64,000 nt of DNA from Polynucleobacter sp. 80A-SIGWE. Its GTDB lineage: Bacteria > Pseudomonadota > Gammaproteobacteria > Burkholderiales > Burkholderiaceae. Below the pieces are notes generated by a model, which searched no databases, had not been told where the DNA came from, and was given only the letters and a program-made list of their open reading frames with translations. Both the position numbers and the translations under genes were made by a program. Positions 9,364 through 19,119 of this stretch are shown one piece after another (the first letter of the stretch is position 1; every line of letters begins with the position of its first letter). Where the stretch lies: contig NZ_JACVOR010000001.1 in NCBI RefSeq assembly GCF_018882295.1, positions 682,001 to 746,000 on the forward strand. Direction: 5' to 3'.

Positions 9364-10083
9364 TTACAGGGATGCATTCGTAAATACTTCTTGAACATCA
9401 TCTAAGTTTTCAAGTGCATCCAAAAGTTTTTGCATGCTTTCAGCTTGCTCGCCTTCGAACTCAGTTTCGGTTTCTGGACGCATTGTCACTGTAGCAAGTT
9501 CTGCTTTTAAACCTGCTTGGGTGAGCGCGTCTTGCACTTTAGAAAAGTCAGGTACTGGTGTGAGCACCTCGAGTGAGCCATCATCATGAGTGATGACGTC
9601 TTCTGCGCCGGCATCCAGCGCGATCTCCATGAGTTGATCTTCATTAGTGCCTGGGGCAAACAGCATCTGGCCACAGTGCTTAAACATAAAAGCAACTGAT
9701 CCCTCGGCGCCCATGTTGCCACCATTTTTTGCAAACGCATGGCGCACTTCAGCAACGGTACGGGTACGGTTATCTGTTAAGCAATCAACGATGATCGCAG
9801 CTCCATTGAGGCCGTAACCTTCATAACGAATCTCTTCGTAGTTAACCCCCTCTAGTGAACCGGTACCGCGTTGGATTGCGCGCTGCACGTTGTCATTCGG
9901 CATATTGGCATCTTTTGCCTTATCGATTGCTAGGCGTAAACGCGGGTTCGTAGCGATATCGCCACCACCTAATTTAGCTGCAACCGTGATTTCTTTAATG
10001 AGTTTGGTCCAAATCTTGCCGCGCTTTTCGTCTTGACGTCCTTTGCGGTGTTGAATATTGGCCCATTTCGAATGGCCGGCCAT
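9364..10083 (-). CDS. yebC: YebC/PmpR (TACO1) family protein
   Basis: The 239-aa product opens with the invariant [18 protein letters not shown]. The family includes DNA-binding regulators (PmpR) and ribosome-associated translation factors easing proline-rich stalling (mitochondrial TACO1, bacterial YebC). The acidic C-terminal domain and the [15 protein letters not shown] block are intact. Here it stands upstream of purD rather than next to ruvC, so context does not say which role dominates. Confidence 0.93.
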   Translation of the reverse strand: MAGHSKWANIQHRKGRQDEKRGKIWTKLIKEITVAAKLGGGDIATNPRLRLAIDKAKDANMPNDNVQRAIQRGTGSLEGVNYEEIRYEGYGLNGAAIIVDCLTDNRTRTVAEVRHAFAKNGGNMGAEGSVAFMFKHCGQMLFAPGTNEDQLMEIALDAGAEDVITHDDGSLEVLTPVPDFSKVQDALTQAGLKAELATVTMRPETETEFEGEQAESMQKLLDALENLDDVQEVFTNASL

Positions 10084-10224
10084 ACGGGTAAGTCCTTTTG
10101 AGTAATGTGGCTTGAAGACCTCATTTTAAGGGCTTCTGAGGCTAAGAATGGGGGTGCTACAACTTTTTTGTTACACTCTCACCTCTTAGTAAGCTTCAAT
10201 GCAGTTTTTCCACTGCAAACACCT

Positions 10225-10309
10225 GCCCCGGTGATGGAATTGGTAGACGTGCCGGACTCAAAATCCGGTGCCGCAAGGCGTGGCGGTTCAAGTCCGCCCC
10301 GGGGCACCA
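10225..10309 (+). tRNA. tRNA-Leu (anticodon CAA)
   Basis: The 85-nt gene folds as a class II tRNA. The 5' acceptor strand GCCCCGG pairs with CCGGGGC before an A discriminator, and the CCA end is encoded at 10307-10309. The anticodon stem CCGGA/TCCGG closes the loop CTCAAAA with anticodon CAA, reading UUG. The T arm contains GGTTCAAGTCC. The long variable arm (TGCCGCAAGGCGTGGC region) confirms leucine identity. It stands alone between the YebC gene and the CysB-type regulator. Confidence 0.97.
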
Positions 10310-10351
10310 TCTCAAATAGGCCGTTATTTACGCCCCGAGATGCTCTAAATC

Positions 10352-11293
10352 TTAAATCTCGTATGTTTCTGACTCGCTATTCATGGCTTGCTCAACAATT
10401 TTCTTGGTGAGCGTTGGTGAGAATAGTTCGATGAAGGTGTACACAAAAGAGCGTAAGTAAGCCCCTTGCTTAACACCCAAATGCGTCACATTGTTGCCAA
10501 ATAAGTGTCCAACTGGAATCACTCGGAGATTGCGATCTCGATCTGCATCGTAGGCTAATCCAGCCACAATACCCACACCCATTCCAGTTTCAACGTAAGT
10601 CTTAATTACGTCCGCATCGATCGCTTCCAAAATAATGTCTGGACTGAGATTGCGTTGACCAAATGCGGCATCAATCTTGCTGCGACCCGCAAACGCTTTG
10701 TCATAGGTGATGAGTGGGTACTTTGCAATCTCTTCTAAGGTGATTGTTGATTGATTCAGAAGAGGGTGACTCAGTGGCACCATGACAACGTGTTGCCATT
10801 GGTATCCTGGAAGCGCCAGTACACCAGGGGTATTGGCAATGCCTTCCGTTGCAATTGCAATATCCGCGCGATCATGAATTAGCAACTCTGCAATTTGACC
10901 CGGACTTCCCTGTTGAATACTGACCCGAACCTTTGGAAAGCGTTTAGTAAATTCAGTGAGCACCTTTGGCAATGCGTAACGCGCCTGCGTATGAGTAGTT
11001 GCAATCACAAAGTTACCTTGATCTTGACTGGCAAAATCTTTACCAACTCGTCTTAAAGTTTCTACTTCATCCAGAATGCGCTCAATCGAGGCGAGAATGC
11101 GTTTACCTGGCTCGGTGAGCGAGCGAATGCGTTTACCGTGGCGTCGGAATATTTCCACGCCCAATTCATCTTCTAACTCAATGATGGCCTTAGAGACTCC
11201 GGGTTGGGAGGTGAAGAGTGCCTTAGCGGCCGAAGTCAGGTTGAAGTTCTGTCTGACGGCTTCGCGAACAAAACGAAATTGGTGAAGATTCAT
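10352..11293 (-). CDS. cysB: CysB-family LysR-type transcriptional regulator
   Basis: The 313-aa product starts MNLHQFRFVREAVRQNFNLTSAAKALFTSQPGVSKAI, the CysB/Cbl-type helix-turn-helix rather than a generic LysR start. The effector domain (about 90-300) keeps TTHTQARYALP and the GMGVGIVAG block. CysB proteins activate assimilatory sulfate reduction and sense O-acetylserine and related ligands. No sulfur genes are adjacent, so the assignment rests on sequence type only. It lies 62 bp downstream of lptG on the same strand; the gap is AT-rich and may hold its promoter. Confidence 0.85.
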   Translation of the reverse strand: MNLHQFRFVREAVRQNFNLTSAAKALFTSQPGVSKAIIELEDELGVEIFRRHGKRIRSLTEPGKRILASIERILDEVETLRRVGKDFASQDQGNFVIATTHTQARYALPKVLTEFTKRFPKVRVSIQQGSPGQIAELLIHDRADIAIATEGIANTPGVLALPGYQWQHVVMVPLSHPLLNQSTITLEEIAKYPLITYDKAFAGRSKIDAAFGQRNLSPDIILEAIDADVIKTYVETGMGVGIVAGLAYDADRDRNLRVIPVGHLFGNNVTHLGVKQGAYLRSFVYTFIELFSPTLTKKIVEQAMNSESETYEI

Positions 11294-11355
11294 ATGGATT
11301 CCATTCTTTATATCAACTGCGATATATGAATGAGATTCTATATGATTTTGAGGTA

Positions 11356-12510
11356 TTAAGCCCTAGATACCCAACGTAAACCCACAATCGCCAAGATGAA
11401 ATACAGCAATGGAGGTGTTGTAGCGGTCAGTAGTGTGGGCCAAGAGCCAAGGAGTCCAACATTAGAGAAGAGTGAATTAAAGAGTTGAAAGCTCATGCCT
11501 AGCATGATGCCGCCAAATACCTTGATGCCGACACTACCAGCACGTACCTTGAGGTAGGCAAACGGCAGGGCTAAGGCCAGCATGACGAAGATCGTAAATG
11601 GGTAGATAACTTTTTTCCAGAACGCGATAGAGTGACGCTGAGCATCCTGTTTGTTATCTCTTAGGTGGGAAATAAAGCGCCCCAAACTAAAGATCGACAT
11701 TTTTTCTGGGCTTACCAAAAGTACACTTAATATTTGAGGCGTGACTTCAGAATTTAAGCTAACAATCGGATGCACGAAGGTTTGTGCCGAATAGACTGGA
11801 TTGAGCGGATCGCTCTGCTTAGTTTCTTTAAAGCGAGTTTCGGTAACATCATCCAGAATCCAGGTACCCGTTTGATCAAAGCGTCCGGATACTGCGCTAC
11901 GAATAGAGAGTAGGCGATACGCATCATCAAATTCATACATGCGAATATTTTTGATTTCGTTATCTTGCTCAATCTTGCCAACGTTGACATAACGAACTCC
12001 CGGCCTAATCGGCCCACTACCATCTTCATCTCGTAAGCGATCTTTTACCCAAACCCCAGTTTTAAATTGCGAACTATAGGATGAGCCTAAAGCCTTCATG
12101 CGAATTTGCTCTGACAGATTTTCGGTATAAGGCCCTAGCCATTCACTCATGACTAGCGTCAGAACAATTAGTGGCAATGAAATTTTGGCCAGAGTAGTTA
12201 AGCCTCTGCGTATATCCAATCCAGCAATGCGCAAGATTGTGAACTCGGACTGACTTGCTAGCATTGCAAATACATAAATACTCCCAATCAAACCAGCGAT
12301 TGGAATAATTTCGGAAATGCGACTTGGGGCTTTTAATAAAACATGCAGGAGCGCTAATGGCAGAGTGTATTGGCCCTTAACCGAACCAAGCTCGCTGAGG
12401 ATGTCGAAAAATAAAAACAGTGCCACCAAGGCAAATAGAATAAAGCCAAAGGCAGCATAGATCTGCCTAGCTAAGTAGCGCTCAAAGATGTAGGGAAATA
12501 GATATTTCAT
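11356..12510 (-). CDS. lptG: LPS export permease LptG
   Basis: The 384-aa YjgP/YjgQ-family membrane protein forms, with LptF and LptB2, the inner-membrane ABC engine that extracts LPS for transport to the outer membrane. Three N-terminal helices (about 12-125), a periplasmic beta-jellyroll (about 135-270) and three C-terminal helices (about 300-384) are evident. It overlaps lptF by 4 bp in the order lptF-lptG. It is named LptG rather than LptF because of its second position and the N-terminal FERYLARQIYAAFGFILFAL type. Confidence 0.93.
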   Translation of the reverse strand: MKYLFPYIFERYLARQIYAAFGFILFALVALFLFFDILSELGSVKGQYTLPLALLHVLLKAPSRISEIIPIAGLIGSIYVFAMLASQSEFTILRIAGLDIRRGLTTLAKISLPLIVLTLVMSEWLGPYTENLSEQIRMKALGSSYSSQFKTGVWVKDRLRDEDGSGPIRPGVRYVNVGKIEQDNEIKNIRMYEFDDAYRLLSIRSAVSGRFDQTGTWILDDVTETRFKETKQSDPLNPVYSAQTFVHPIVSLNSEVTPQILSVLLVSPEKMSIFSLGRFISHLRDNKQDAQRHSIAFWKKVIYPFTIFVMLALALPFAYLKVRAGSVGIKVFGGIMLGMSFQLFNSLFSNVGLLGSWPTLLTATTPPLLYFILAIVGLRWVSRA

Positions 12511-13622
12511 CTATTGGCCAAGAATGAAGGAAGTTGACGGCGCCACCACTTGAGTGAAGGGTTGATGCGATTGCGAATGAGTAAAAATGCAATTACAAAA
12601 GCGAGTGTATGTATGGGCCAAGCCGCTACAAAAACATTTGCTTTCCCTTGCGACACAAAGTTTTGTGTGAGGTTGAGAAGGTTGCTGTAGATTAGGTAAA
12701 TCAGCACGGCATAAAACATCGCAGTGTAATTCCCCAATCTTGGATTGACGTAGGCAAGTGGAATGGCAATTAACACCAAGCCCAATGCCATGAGCGGTAA
12801 GCCAATACGCCATAAAAGCTCTGCTCTATTGGCATTTATTAACCAAGGTTCACTTGTATTGAGGAGTTCCCCCACTGTCTTTTCGCGATCGCGAGGTGGT
12901 GGCTCTAGGGATTCCTTGTTGTGAACATTGGTAAGGTATTCGGAAAACTCTAGGATCCTAAAGTCTGGTTGCGTGGGCAACCCCTCATACCTGCGACCAT
13001 TATTGAGGACGATCGACTTTCCGCCGCCCTCTGCATTTTCAATAAATCCAGTTGCGGCAACAGCGACACTCAGTCGTCCATTCTTAGTTTCTGCAGCGAA
13101 GATATTTTTAACTTCACTTTTATCGACATCCAGTTCTTCAATGAAGAACACGCGCTCTGCTTTAGCTGACTCTCTAAATTGACCAGCGGCAACCATGGAA
13201 ACGTCACTGCGCTGCTGAAATCTTTGGCTAATCAGGGTGGATTCGCGATTAGCCCAAGGCCAAACAAAGAGGGCCAATAGGGCGATGATGATGATGAGGG
13301 GTGTTGCAAAACGTAGGATTGGTCGAATCAGGCTGGCAATACTGAGGCCGCTAGCAAACCAAACAATCATTTCGGAATCTTTGTACCAACGCACCAGCAC
13401 AATTAAGACGGCCACAAATAGAGAGACCGTGAGTAATACAGCCATATAGCCAAGAGTCGCTAACGCTATGAGAACTAGGGCATCTTCTGGATTTACTGCG
13501 CCATTTGCTGCAAAGCCCAGAATTCGGATGACCAGCGTGGTAATCATGATGGTTACCAAGACCAAAAAAACACCACCAGTCGTAAAACTGAGTTCGCGGC
13601 GAAGGGCTTGGTGAAAAATCAT
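12507..13622 (-). CDS. lptF: LPS export permease LptF
   Basis: The 371-aa partner of LptG starts MIFHQALRRELSFTTGGVFLVLVTIMITTLVIRILG, a typical LptF start. It has the same 3+3 helix layout around a periplasmic domain (about 130-260). The gene is divergent from pepA, with 118 bp between the two starts, as in many proteobacteria. Its end overlaps lptG by 4 bp, so the two subunits are likely made in equal amounts. Confidence 0.93.
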   Translation of the reverse strand: MIFHQALRRELSFTTGGVFLVLVTIMITTLVIRILGFAANGAVNPEDALVLIALATLGYMAVLLTVSLFVAVLIVLVRWYKDSEMIVWFASGLSIASLIRPILRFATPLIIIIALLALFVWPWANRESTLISQRFQQRSDVSMVAAGQFRESAKAERVFFIEELDVDKSEVKNIFAAETKNGRLSVAVAATGFIENAEGGGKSIVLNNGRRYEGLPTQPDFRILEFSEYLTNVHNKESLEPPPRDREKTVGELLNTSEPWLINANRAELLWRIGLPLMALGLVLIAIPLAYVNPRLGNYTAMFYAVLIYLIYSNLLNLTQNFVSQGKANVFVAAWPIHTLAFVIAFLLIRNRINPSLKWWRRQLPSFLANR

Positions 13623-13740
13623 GAATAGATAATGAATTGGCTGTTATGGGCTCACTCAAGATGTGAACCTGCATCTCGGAGGATAATGGATAAACACCCA
13701 TTTTTTCCCTTGAATTGACTTAAAAATACCGTAAGACATT

Positions 13741-15342
13741 ATGACTATTCAATTTAGCACCAAGATTTTCGCGCAAGCCGATCTAAATAACCCCAAACAA
13801 CTTAAGGCCAGCCTAAGCACTCTATTGGCACAGAGCTCAGATTGTTTGGTTTTGGCGTACTCAAAGGCAGATTTAGACGCTTTGACGGCTAGCAAATCCA
13901 AGTCTGGACTTTTAGTCGAGTTGGATCGTTTGCTTGGTGGTTCTGTCACCCATGCACATTTGGTGGGTGATCTCGATAGTCAGTCAGCCTCTACCTGCAT
14001 AATCCGCGCTGAAAAATCCTGGGCAACGTCTGGTGCAAAGATAAGGCGCATTCTTTTGGTGTCTTTGGGGGATGTTGCTCCTGCTAGCGCACGTAGCCTT
14101 AATTCCTACTCAAAAATTGCTCGCGCTGCATTAAAGCAGTTAAGTGGTGGCTCCATCCAAAGCGCTTTGTGGTTTATCCCGAGCTTTGCTTTGGGGCACC
14201 GTGCTGAGTTCATGGCCGAAGAGGTGCGCCTGACGATTCAATATGCTGGTGATCAGGCTTATCGCTTTGGAGTGCGTCAACCTGCCATGAAATTCAAGGC
14301 CAAAGATAAGGCGGATACTTTTACTCACCTCATCTTTGCGGGTAACGATACTTGCGCCAAGGAGTTGAAGGCTGCTGTGCCAGAGGGTGCGGCAATGGTT
14401 GAGGGTATGAACTTAGCCAAAGACTTGGGTAATCTGCCTCCAAATATTTGCACCCCAACTTACTTAGGTAAAGCAGCACAAGGCCTAAGCAAAAAGACTG
14501 GTCTCAAGGTTGAAGTCTTAGGTCGCAAGCAAATTGAAGCCTTGGGTATGGGCTCATTCTTATCGGTAGCCAAGGGTTCAGATACGCCGCCACAATTTAT
14601 TGTGATGCGTCACCAAGGCGGTAAAGCAGGCGAGGCTCCGATTGTGTTGGTGGGTAAAGGAATTACTTTTGATACCGGCGGAATATCTCTGAAGCCTGGT
14701 GAAGCTATGGATGAGATGAAGTACGACATGTGCGGCGCTGCATCTGTCATTGGCACGATGTATGCAACCGCCTTGATGAAGTTAAAAAAGAATGTCATCG
14801 GCGTCATTCCAACTTGTGAAAATATGCCCTCTGGCCAAGCTACTCGTCCGGGTGACATTGTGAAGAGTATGTCGGGGCAAACAATTGAGATTCTGAATAC
14901 CGACGCAGAAGGCCGTTTAATTTTGTGTGACGCCCTAACTTATGTAGAGCGCTTTAAGCCTAAGGCTGTGATTGATGTGGCTACTTTAACGGGCGCTTGC
15001 ATCATTGCATTGGGTCATGTGCATAGCGGCGTGTTCTCTGATGATGAAGGTTTGGTCAGTGCACTCACTAAGGCGGGTCATGCATCTTTAGATACCGTAT
15101 GGCGTTTACCTTTGGATGCGGCTTACCACGAGCAACTTAAATCTAATTTTGCTGATGTGGCTAATATCGGTGGACGCCCAGCGGGTAGTGTTACTGCAGC
15201 CTGCTTCTTATCGCGCTTTACTGAAAAATATAAATGGGCTCACTTAGACATCGCTGGTACCGCTTGGAAGAGTGGTGCCGCTAAAGGTTCTACTGGGCGC
15301 CCAGTCCCCTTGCTTGTAAATTACTTGCTAGAGCAAAAGTAG
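13741..15342 (+). CDS. pepA: Leucyl aminopeptidase (M17)
   Basis: The 533-aa cytosolic di-metal aminopeptidase removes N-terminal residues; in some bacteria it also binds DNA. Metal and catalytic residues are seen at Lys306 and Asp311 (VGKGITFDTGG), Asp329, and Asp388/Glu390/Arg392 in the signature NTDAEGRL (386-393). The N-terminal macro-like domain covers about 1-180. It is divergent from lptF and followed 12 bp later by holC, the common pepA-holC pairing. Confidence 0.95.
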   Translation: MTIQFSTKIFAQADLNNPKQLKASLSTLLAQSSDCLVLAYSKADLDALTASKSKSGLLVELDRLLGGSVTHAHLVGDLDSQSASTCIIRAEKSWATSGAKIRRILLVSLGDVAPASARSLNSYSKIARAALKQLSGGSIQSALWFIPSFALGHRAEFMAEEVRLTIQYAGDQAYRFGVRQPAMKFKAKDKADTFTHLIFAGNDTCAKELKAAVPEGAAMVEGMNLAKDLGNLPPNICTPTYLGKAAQGLSKKTGLKVEVLGRKQIEALGMGSFLSVAKGSDTPPQFIVMRHQGGKAGEAPIVLVGKGITFDTGGISLKPGEAMDEMKYDMCGAASVIGTMYATALMKLKKNVIGVIPTCENMPSGQATRPGDIVKSMSGQTIEILNTDAEGRLILCDALTYVERFKPKAVIDVATLTGACIIALGHVHSGVFSDDEGLVSALTKAGHASLDTVWRLPLDAAYHEQLKSNFADVANIGGRPAGSVTAACFLSRFTEKYKWAHLDIAGTAWKSGAAKGSTGRPVPLLVNYLLEQK

Positions 15343-15354
15343 AAGATAGCACTT

Positions 15355-15819
15355 ATGGCCCGTATTGATTTTCATAGCAACGTTAGCGATAAGCTGGAAT
15401 ATGCTTGTCGCTTAACGCGCAAGATCTGGAGTGCTACACCTGCTGGCGAGCCTGTGCGTCATATCGTGATGGTGGGTGAGAAGGCCGATCTCAAAAAGCT
15501 GGATGAGATTCTATGGACATTTAGTGCGGTGGATTTCTTGCCTCATTGTTTTATTGATGATGAGGCGGCAATGGATACCCCTATTTTGCTAACTGATGAT
15601 TTCTTATCACCGGCTTTATCCCAGTTGCCACATGCAGATGTTCTCATTCATCTGGGAATGCGTATGCCTTCCGATGTTCCAGGATTACTTGCGCGCTTCC
15701 CCCGAGTTGTTGAGGTTGTGACAATCAATGAGGCAGAGCGCCTTGCAGGTCGCGAGCGCTATAAAGCCTATCGCGACCTAGGTCATGAGTTGCACAACTT
15801 CGATCAATCTAAAGCGTGA
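15355..15819 (+). CDS. holC: DNA polymerase III chi subunit
   Basis: The 154-aa product links the clamp loader to single-strand binding protein. It starts MARIDFHSNVSDKLEYACRLTRKIW, matching HolC, and carries FLPHCFIDDEAA, which follows the family's strand order. It lies directly after pepA and 19 bp before lgt. The protein family varies a lot in sequence, so position after pepA adds weight. Confidence 0.9.
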   Translation: MARIDFHSNVSDKLEYACRLTRKIWSATPAGEPVRHIVMVGEKADLKKLDEILWTFSAVDFLPHCFIDDEAAMDTPILLTDDFLSPALSQLPHADVLIHLGMRMPSDVPGLLARFPRVVEVVTINEAERLAGRERYKAYRDLGHELHNFDQSKA

Positions 15820-15838
15820 GTATTAGCCGCCTCCAAGT

Positions 15839-16627
15839 ATGCTGATTCATCCAGAATTTGATCCTGCCGCAATTCGTATTGGCTCATTTGCCATTCATTG
15901 GTATGGCTTGATGTATCTCTTAGCCTTTGCTCAATTTTTATTACTAGGTCGTCTGCGCATACGCGCTGCGCGCTACCAATCTTTGGGTTGGTCATATAAA
16001 GACCTTGAAGATCTTTTGTTTGCTGGCGTTTTGGGTGTCGTGCTTGGTGGCCGTTTGGGTTACACCTTGTTTTATATGCCTGGGTACTACCTTGCAAACC
16101 CTCTCAGCATCTTCAAGATATGGGAAGGCGGCATGTCCTTTCATGGTGGACTGCTCGGTGTTTTGCTAGCCTTACTTTGGTTTGCTTATCGTCGCAAGGT
16201 TTCATTCTTTGTTGTGAGTGACTTAGTTGCGCCACTGGTTCCGTTTGGTTTGGCATTTGGTCGCTTAGGTAATTTCATTAATGGTGAGTTGTGGGGTAGG
16301 CCGACAGACTTGCCTTGGGCTATGGTATTTCCAATGGTCGACTCCATTCCCCGTCATCCCTCTCAGATCTATCAGTTCTTTGGCGAAGGGATTTGCTTGG
16401 GTATTGTTTTGTGGATCTATTCCAGTAAGCCACGTCGGGTGGGACAAGTTTCAGGATTGTTTTTATTGGGCTACGGACTTTGCCGCTTTTTGGCAGAATT
16501 TGCCCGTGAGCCTGATGCCTTCTTGGGCCTCTTAGGCCTCGGCTTGTCCATGGGGCAGTGGCTTTCTGTACCCATGATTATTTTTGGAATTTATCTCCTC
16601 ACTGTTTTTAGGTCTAAGTCCGCTTAA
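15839..16627 (+). CDS. lgt: Prolipoprotein diacylglyceryl transferase
   Basis: The 262-aa inner-membrane enzyme transfers diacylglycerol to the lipobox cysteine of prolipoproteins. Seven hydrophobic helices are predicted by eye. The Lgt signature is seen as [21 protein letters not shown], split around residues 140-160, and the essential HGGL (about 102) is present. ATG 15839 gives [15 protein letters not shown], the common start. It follows holC closely and precedes a LysR gene by 23 bp. Confidence 0.95.
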   Translation: MLIHPEFDPAAIRIGSFAIHWYGLMYLLAFAQFLLLGRLRIRAARYQSLGWSYKDLEDLLFAGVLGVVLGGRLGYTLFYMPGYYLANPLSIFKIWEGGMSFHGGLLGVLLALLWFAYRRKVSFFVVSDLVAPLVPFGLAFGRLGNFINGELWGRPTDLPWAMVFPMVDSIPRHPSQIYQFFGEGICLGIVLWIYSSKPRRVGQVSGLFLLGYGLCRFLAEFAREPDAFLGLLGLGLSMGQWLSVPMIIFGIYLLTVFRSKSA

Positions 16628-16650
16628 GCTGTGATTAAAAAGGTTGGCGT

Positions 16651-17568
16651 ATGCTAAATACAGATGTCACTCTTCGCAAGCTGGAGATTCTCTGTTCATT
16701 TATTAGAACTGGAAGTCTCTCCAAAACCGGCGAGGAATTAAGTCTGAGTTCAGTGAGCATCCATAAGGCGCTGCACTCACTAGAGGGCGGTGTTGGCTGC
16801 CCCTTATTCGTTAAGGAAGGACGTCAATTAAAACCGCTACCAGCTGCAATTTATTTGGCAGAGATGAGTGTCGAATTGCTTGACGACATCGAACACATCC
16901 TTAAAAAAACAAGATCTAAAGCAGGGCTTGAGAGTGGGCAAATACGCTTGGGCTCAATGTATTCATTAACTGCAAACGTAATTCCTCGGATCATTATGGG
17001 GACCAAAATCCGTAGACCGGATTTAGATATTGATTTACATCTCGGATCTAACGAAGAGCTAATGAAAAAATTATCCGAAGGCGCTATTGATGCAGTTGTT
17101 ATTGCAACGCCCCCAGGAAAATTACCAGATGGCCTGCAGGTAGTCCCTTTATTTGATGACCAACTTTTCTTTGCCTCTTCCCAGAAAAGCAAGCCCAGTG
17201 AAGCTAGCGTTGATTTATCTCAATATCAGGCTGAAAAGTTTCTTACTCTTCAAGAGGGATTTGCTACTACCTCAGGTTTTTATGACGCCTTTAAGTTGGC
17301 TGGAGTTAAGCCAAATATAGTGATGAAAGTGGGTGATATTTTTTCACTCATGAATATGGTTTCTGGCGATTTGGGTAAAACACTTTTGCCAGGCAGGGTA
17401 AAAGCGCTGATGGGTGATGCCATTGCCCTGACTCCTTTGCTGCCCAAATACGCGGTTACTCAGCATATCGCCTTGATCTATCTTGAGGCTAATGAATTAA
17501 ATGCAAATATTTTGGCTTTGGCGGCTGAAGCCCGTATGTTGCAACGCAAAATAACAGAGGCAAATTAG
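16651..17568 (+). CDS. LysR-type regulator, probably of malonate use (MdcR-like)
   Basis: The 305-aa product has an N-terminal winged helix-turn-helix (about 8-67; SLSKTGEELSLSSVSIHKAL) and a periplasmic-binding-like effector domain (about 95-300). The sequence style and its place directly before malonyl-CoA decarboxylase and synthetase genes point to the MdcR/MatR role of sensing malonate. Unlike many LysR genes it is not divergent from its presumed targets but lies upstream in the same direction, 23 bp after lgt. A 19-bp perfect palindrome follows it (17583-17601). The ligand is inferred from context only. Confidence 0.75.
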   Translation: MLNTDVTLRKLEILCSFIRTGSLSKTGEELSLSSVSIHKALHSLEGGVGCPLFVKEGRQLKPLPAAIYLAEMSVELLDDIEHILKKTRSKAGLESGQIRLGSMYSLTANVIPRIIMGTKIRRPDLDIDLHLGSNEELMKKLSEGAIDAVVIATPPGKLPDGLQVVPLFDDQLFFASSQKSKPSEASVDLSQYQAEKFLTLQEGFATTSGFYDAFKLAGVKPNIVMKVGDIFSLMNMVSGDLGKTLLPGRVKALMGDAIALTPLLPKYAVTQHIALIYLEANELNANILALAAEARMLQRKITEAN

Positions 17569-17582
17569 CATTTCTCAAAAAT

Positions 17583-17601
17583 CATTAACTTAAAGTTAAT
17601 G
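17583..17601. promoter_or_regulatory. Perfect 19-bp palindrome, probable LysR operator
   Basis: CATTAACTTAAAGTTAATG is a perfect inverted repeat around a central A. It contains the T-N11-A pattern of LysR boxes and lies between the LysR gene and the malonyl-CoA decarboxylase gene, 95 bp before the chosen ATG. A TATGAT sequence at 17611-17616 could be the -10 box. This is the only plausible operator in the 128-bp gap, so it likely controls the malonate genes. Confidence 0.6.
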
Positions 17602-17696
17602 TTATTCTCTTATGATTAATTGATTACGCGTGTTTCCAGTATTAAATTGAATCACATACAAACCCTTTAATCCTTAGTCTTTTCCGAGAGATGACC

Positions 17697-19001
17697 ATGC
17701 TAGAGAAGTTAACCAAAGCTCGAAATTTGTCTAAGGCAAATAACGCCATTAAGCGTTTGATATCTGAGCGTGGCGAATCCAATGCGCTCAGCATGGCTGA
17801 TGATGTGGTCAATAACTATCGCAAATTAGCAAAAGATCAACACGTCTCATTTTTTACTTTTCTATTTGAGAAGCTCAATCCCCAAGCGGATGCAGTTCTC
17901 AAGGCAGCGCAAAATTTTGTGGCTGACTCTAGTGCGCGCAATTACATTCAGTTGCAAAAAGTTTCTGAGTCTCCTCGCCAAGAATTTTTTCGTCGCCTCA
18001 ATCGCGCGAGTCAAGGTACTGCAGCAGTAGTGCAAATGCGTCGTGATTTGCTGCAGCTACTAGATAAAAAACCAGAATTGGCTGCGGTAGATTTCGATAT
18101 GCGCCACTTGCTATCTTCTTGGTTTAATCCGGGCTTCCTTAAAATGCATCAGGTGGACTGGAAGTCCCCAGCAGAGGTGCTTGAGAAGCTAATTCAACAT
18201 GAGGCGGTGCACGCCATTGATGGCTGGGATGACTTGCGTCGTCGCCTGCAGCCTGATCGTCGTTGTTTTGCGTTCTTCCACCCACAGCTGCCAAGCGAGC
18301 CCCTGATCTTCGTGGAGGTTGCGCTATTGCCCGAGATCCCTACGGTGATCACACCTTTGGTTGATAAAAAAGCAGAAACAGTAGATCAGGTTTCTCAATA
18401 TAAGGTTGCAGTTTTTTATTCCATCAGCAACTGCGAGCCTGGTCTTCGTGGTGTATCGATGGGGAACTTTTTAATTAAGCGGGTAGCTGAGCAGTTACAT
18501 GCTGAATTCCCTGGAATAAAAACCTTTGTCACTTTGTCGCCGATTCCAGGATTTATGGATTGGGTTGCCGCAGGTGCAAATTTAGGTGAGGGAGTTCCAG
18601 CAGATAGGCTGAAGCCAAATCTCAAGGTAGCAAGAGATGCAGCCTTGGCAGTTCTGAAGCTTGAGAGTCAATCATGGAGTGAGCGATTGGCAGGTGGCTG
18701 GCACCCTGATCTCGCTTCAGAAAAAGAAAAAGCAGCTTTACTAAGTTTGGCAAGCATGTATTTAGGACTTGCCTCAACTGGGCGCGATGGTAATCCGGTG
18801 GCGAAGTTTCACTTGGGTAACGGCGCTAAGTTGCACTTGGTGAACTGGGCCGGAGATTTATCTCGCAAGGGATTGCGCCAATCTGCTGGCCTGATGGTGA
18901 ATTACCTGTATGACTTGGGAAGCGTGGAGGATAACCATGAACGCTTTGCCAATGGTGAAATTGTGTATTCCAGGGCAGTGGGTCGCTTGATGGCCCCCTA
19001 G
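17697..19001 (+). CDS. Malonyl-CoA decarboxylase
   Basis: The product (434 aa) decarboxylates malonyl-CoA to acetyl-CoA; it is the single-subunit MCD/MatA type, not the multi-subunit Mdc complex. The N-terminal helical domain spans about 1-150, and the GNAT-like catalytic domain follows. The catalytic serine region is FYSIS (240-244) and the catalytic His is His372 in FHLGNG; SPIPGFMDW is a family block. ATG 17691 is two codons earlier, but GAGAG at 17686-17690 would then touch the start; ATG 17697 has a 6-nt spacer and is preferred. It probably acts on the product of malonyl-CoA synthetase encoded at 20158. Confidence 0.9.
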   Translation: MLEKLTKARNLSKANNAIKRLISERGESNALSMADDVVNNYRKLAKDQHVSFFTFLFEKLNPQADAVLKAAQNFVADSSARNYIQLQKVSESPRQEFFRRLNRASQGTAAVVQMRRDLLQLLDKKPELAAVDFDMRHLLSSWFNPGFLKMHQVDWKSPAEVLEKLIQHEAVHAIDGWDDLRRRLQPDRRCFAFFHPQLPSEPLIFVEVALLPEIPTVITPLVDKKAETVDQVSQYKVAVFYSISNCEPGLRGVSMGNFLIKRVAEQLHAEFPGIKTFVTLSPIPGFMDWVAAGANLGEGVPADRLKPNLKVARDAALAVLKLESQSWSERLAGGWHPDLASEKEKAALLSLASMYLGLASTGRDGNPVAKFHLGNGAKLHLVNWAGDLSRKGLRQSAGLMVNYLYDLGSVEDNHERFANGEIVYSRAVGRLMAP

Positions 19002-19119
19002 TATTAACGCTGAGGCTAACTTCTGCTGAAAAGTGGAAGTCCCCTTAGAATAAGTGGTTAATAGTTAGTTGTGAAAATAAAACCAACGCGATAGTTGGTC
19101 AAAGATAAAGGAGACAAGC

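Noticed and set aside
10105..10410. 101-codon frame across the tRNA-Leu gene
   Set aside because: It runs through the tRNA and into the regulator gene on the other strand; no protein-like pattern.
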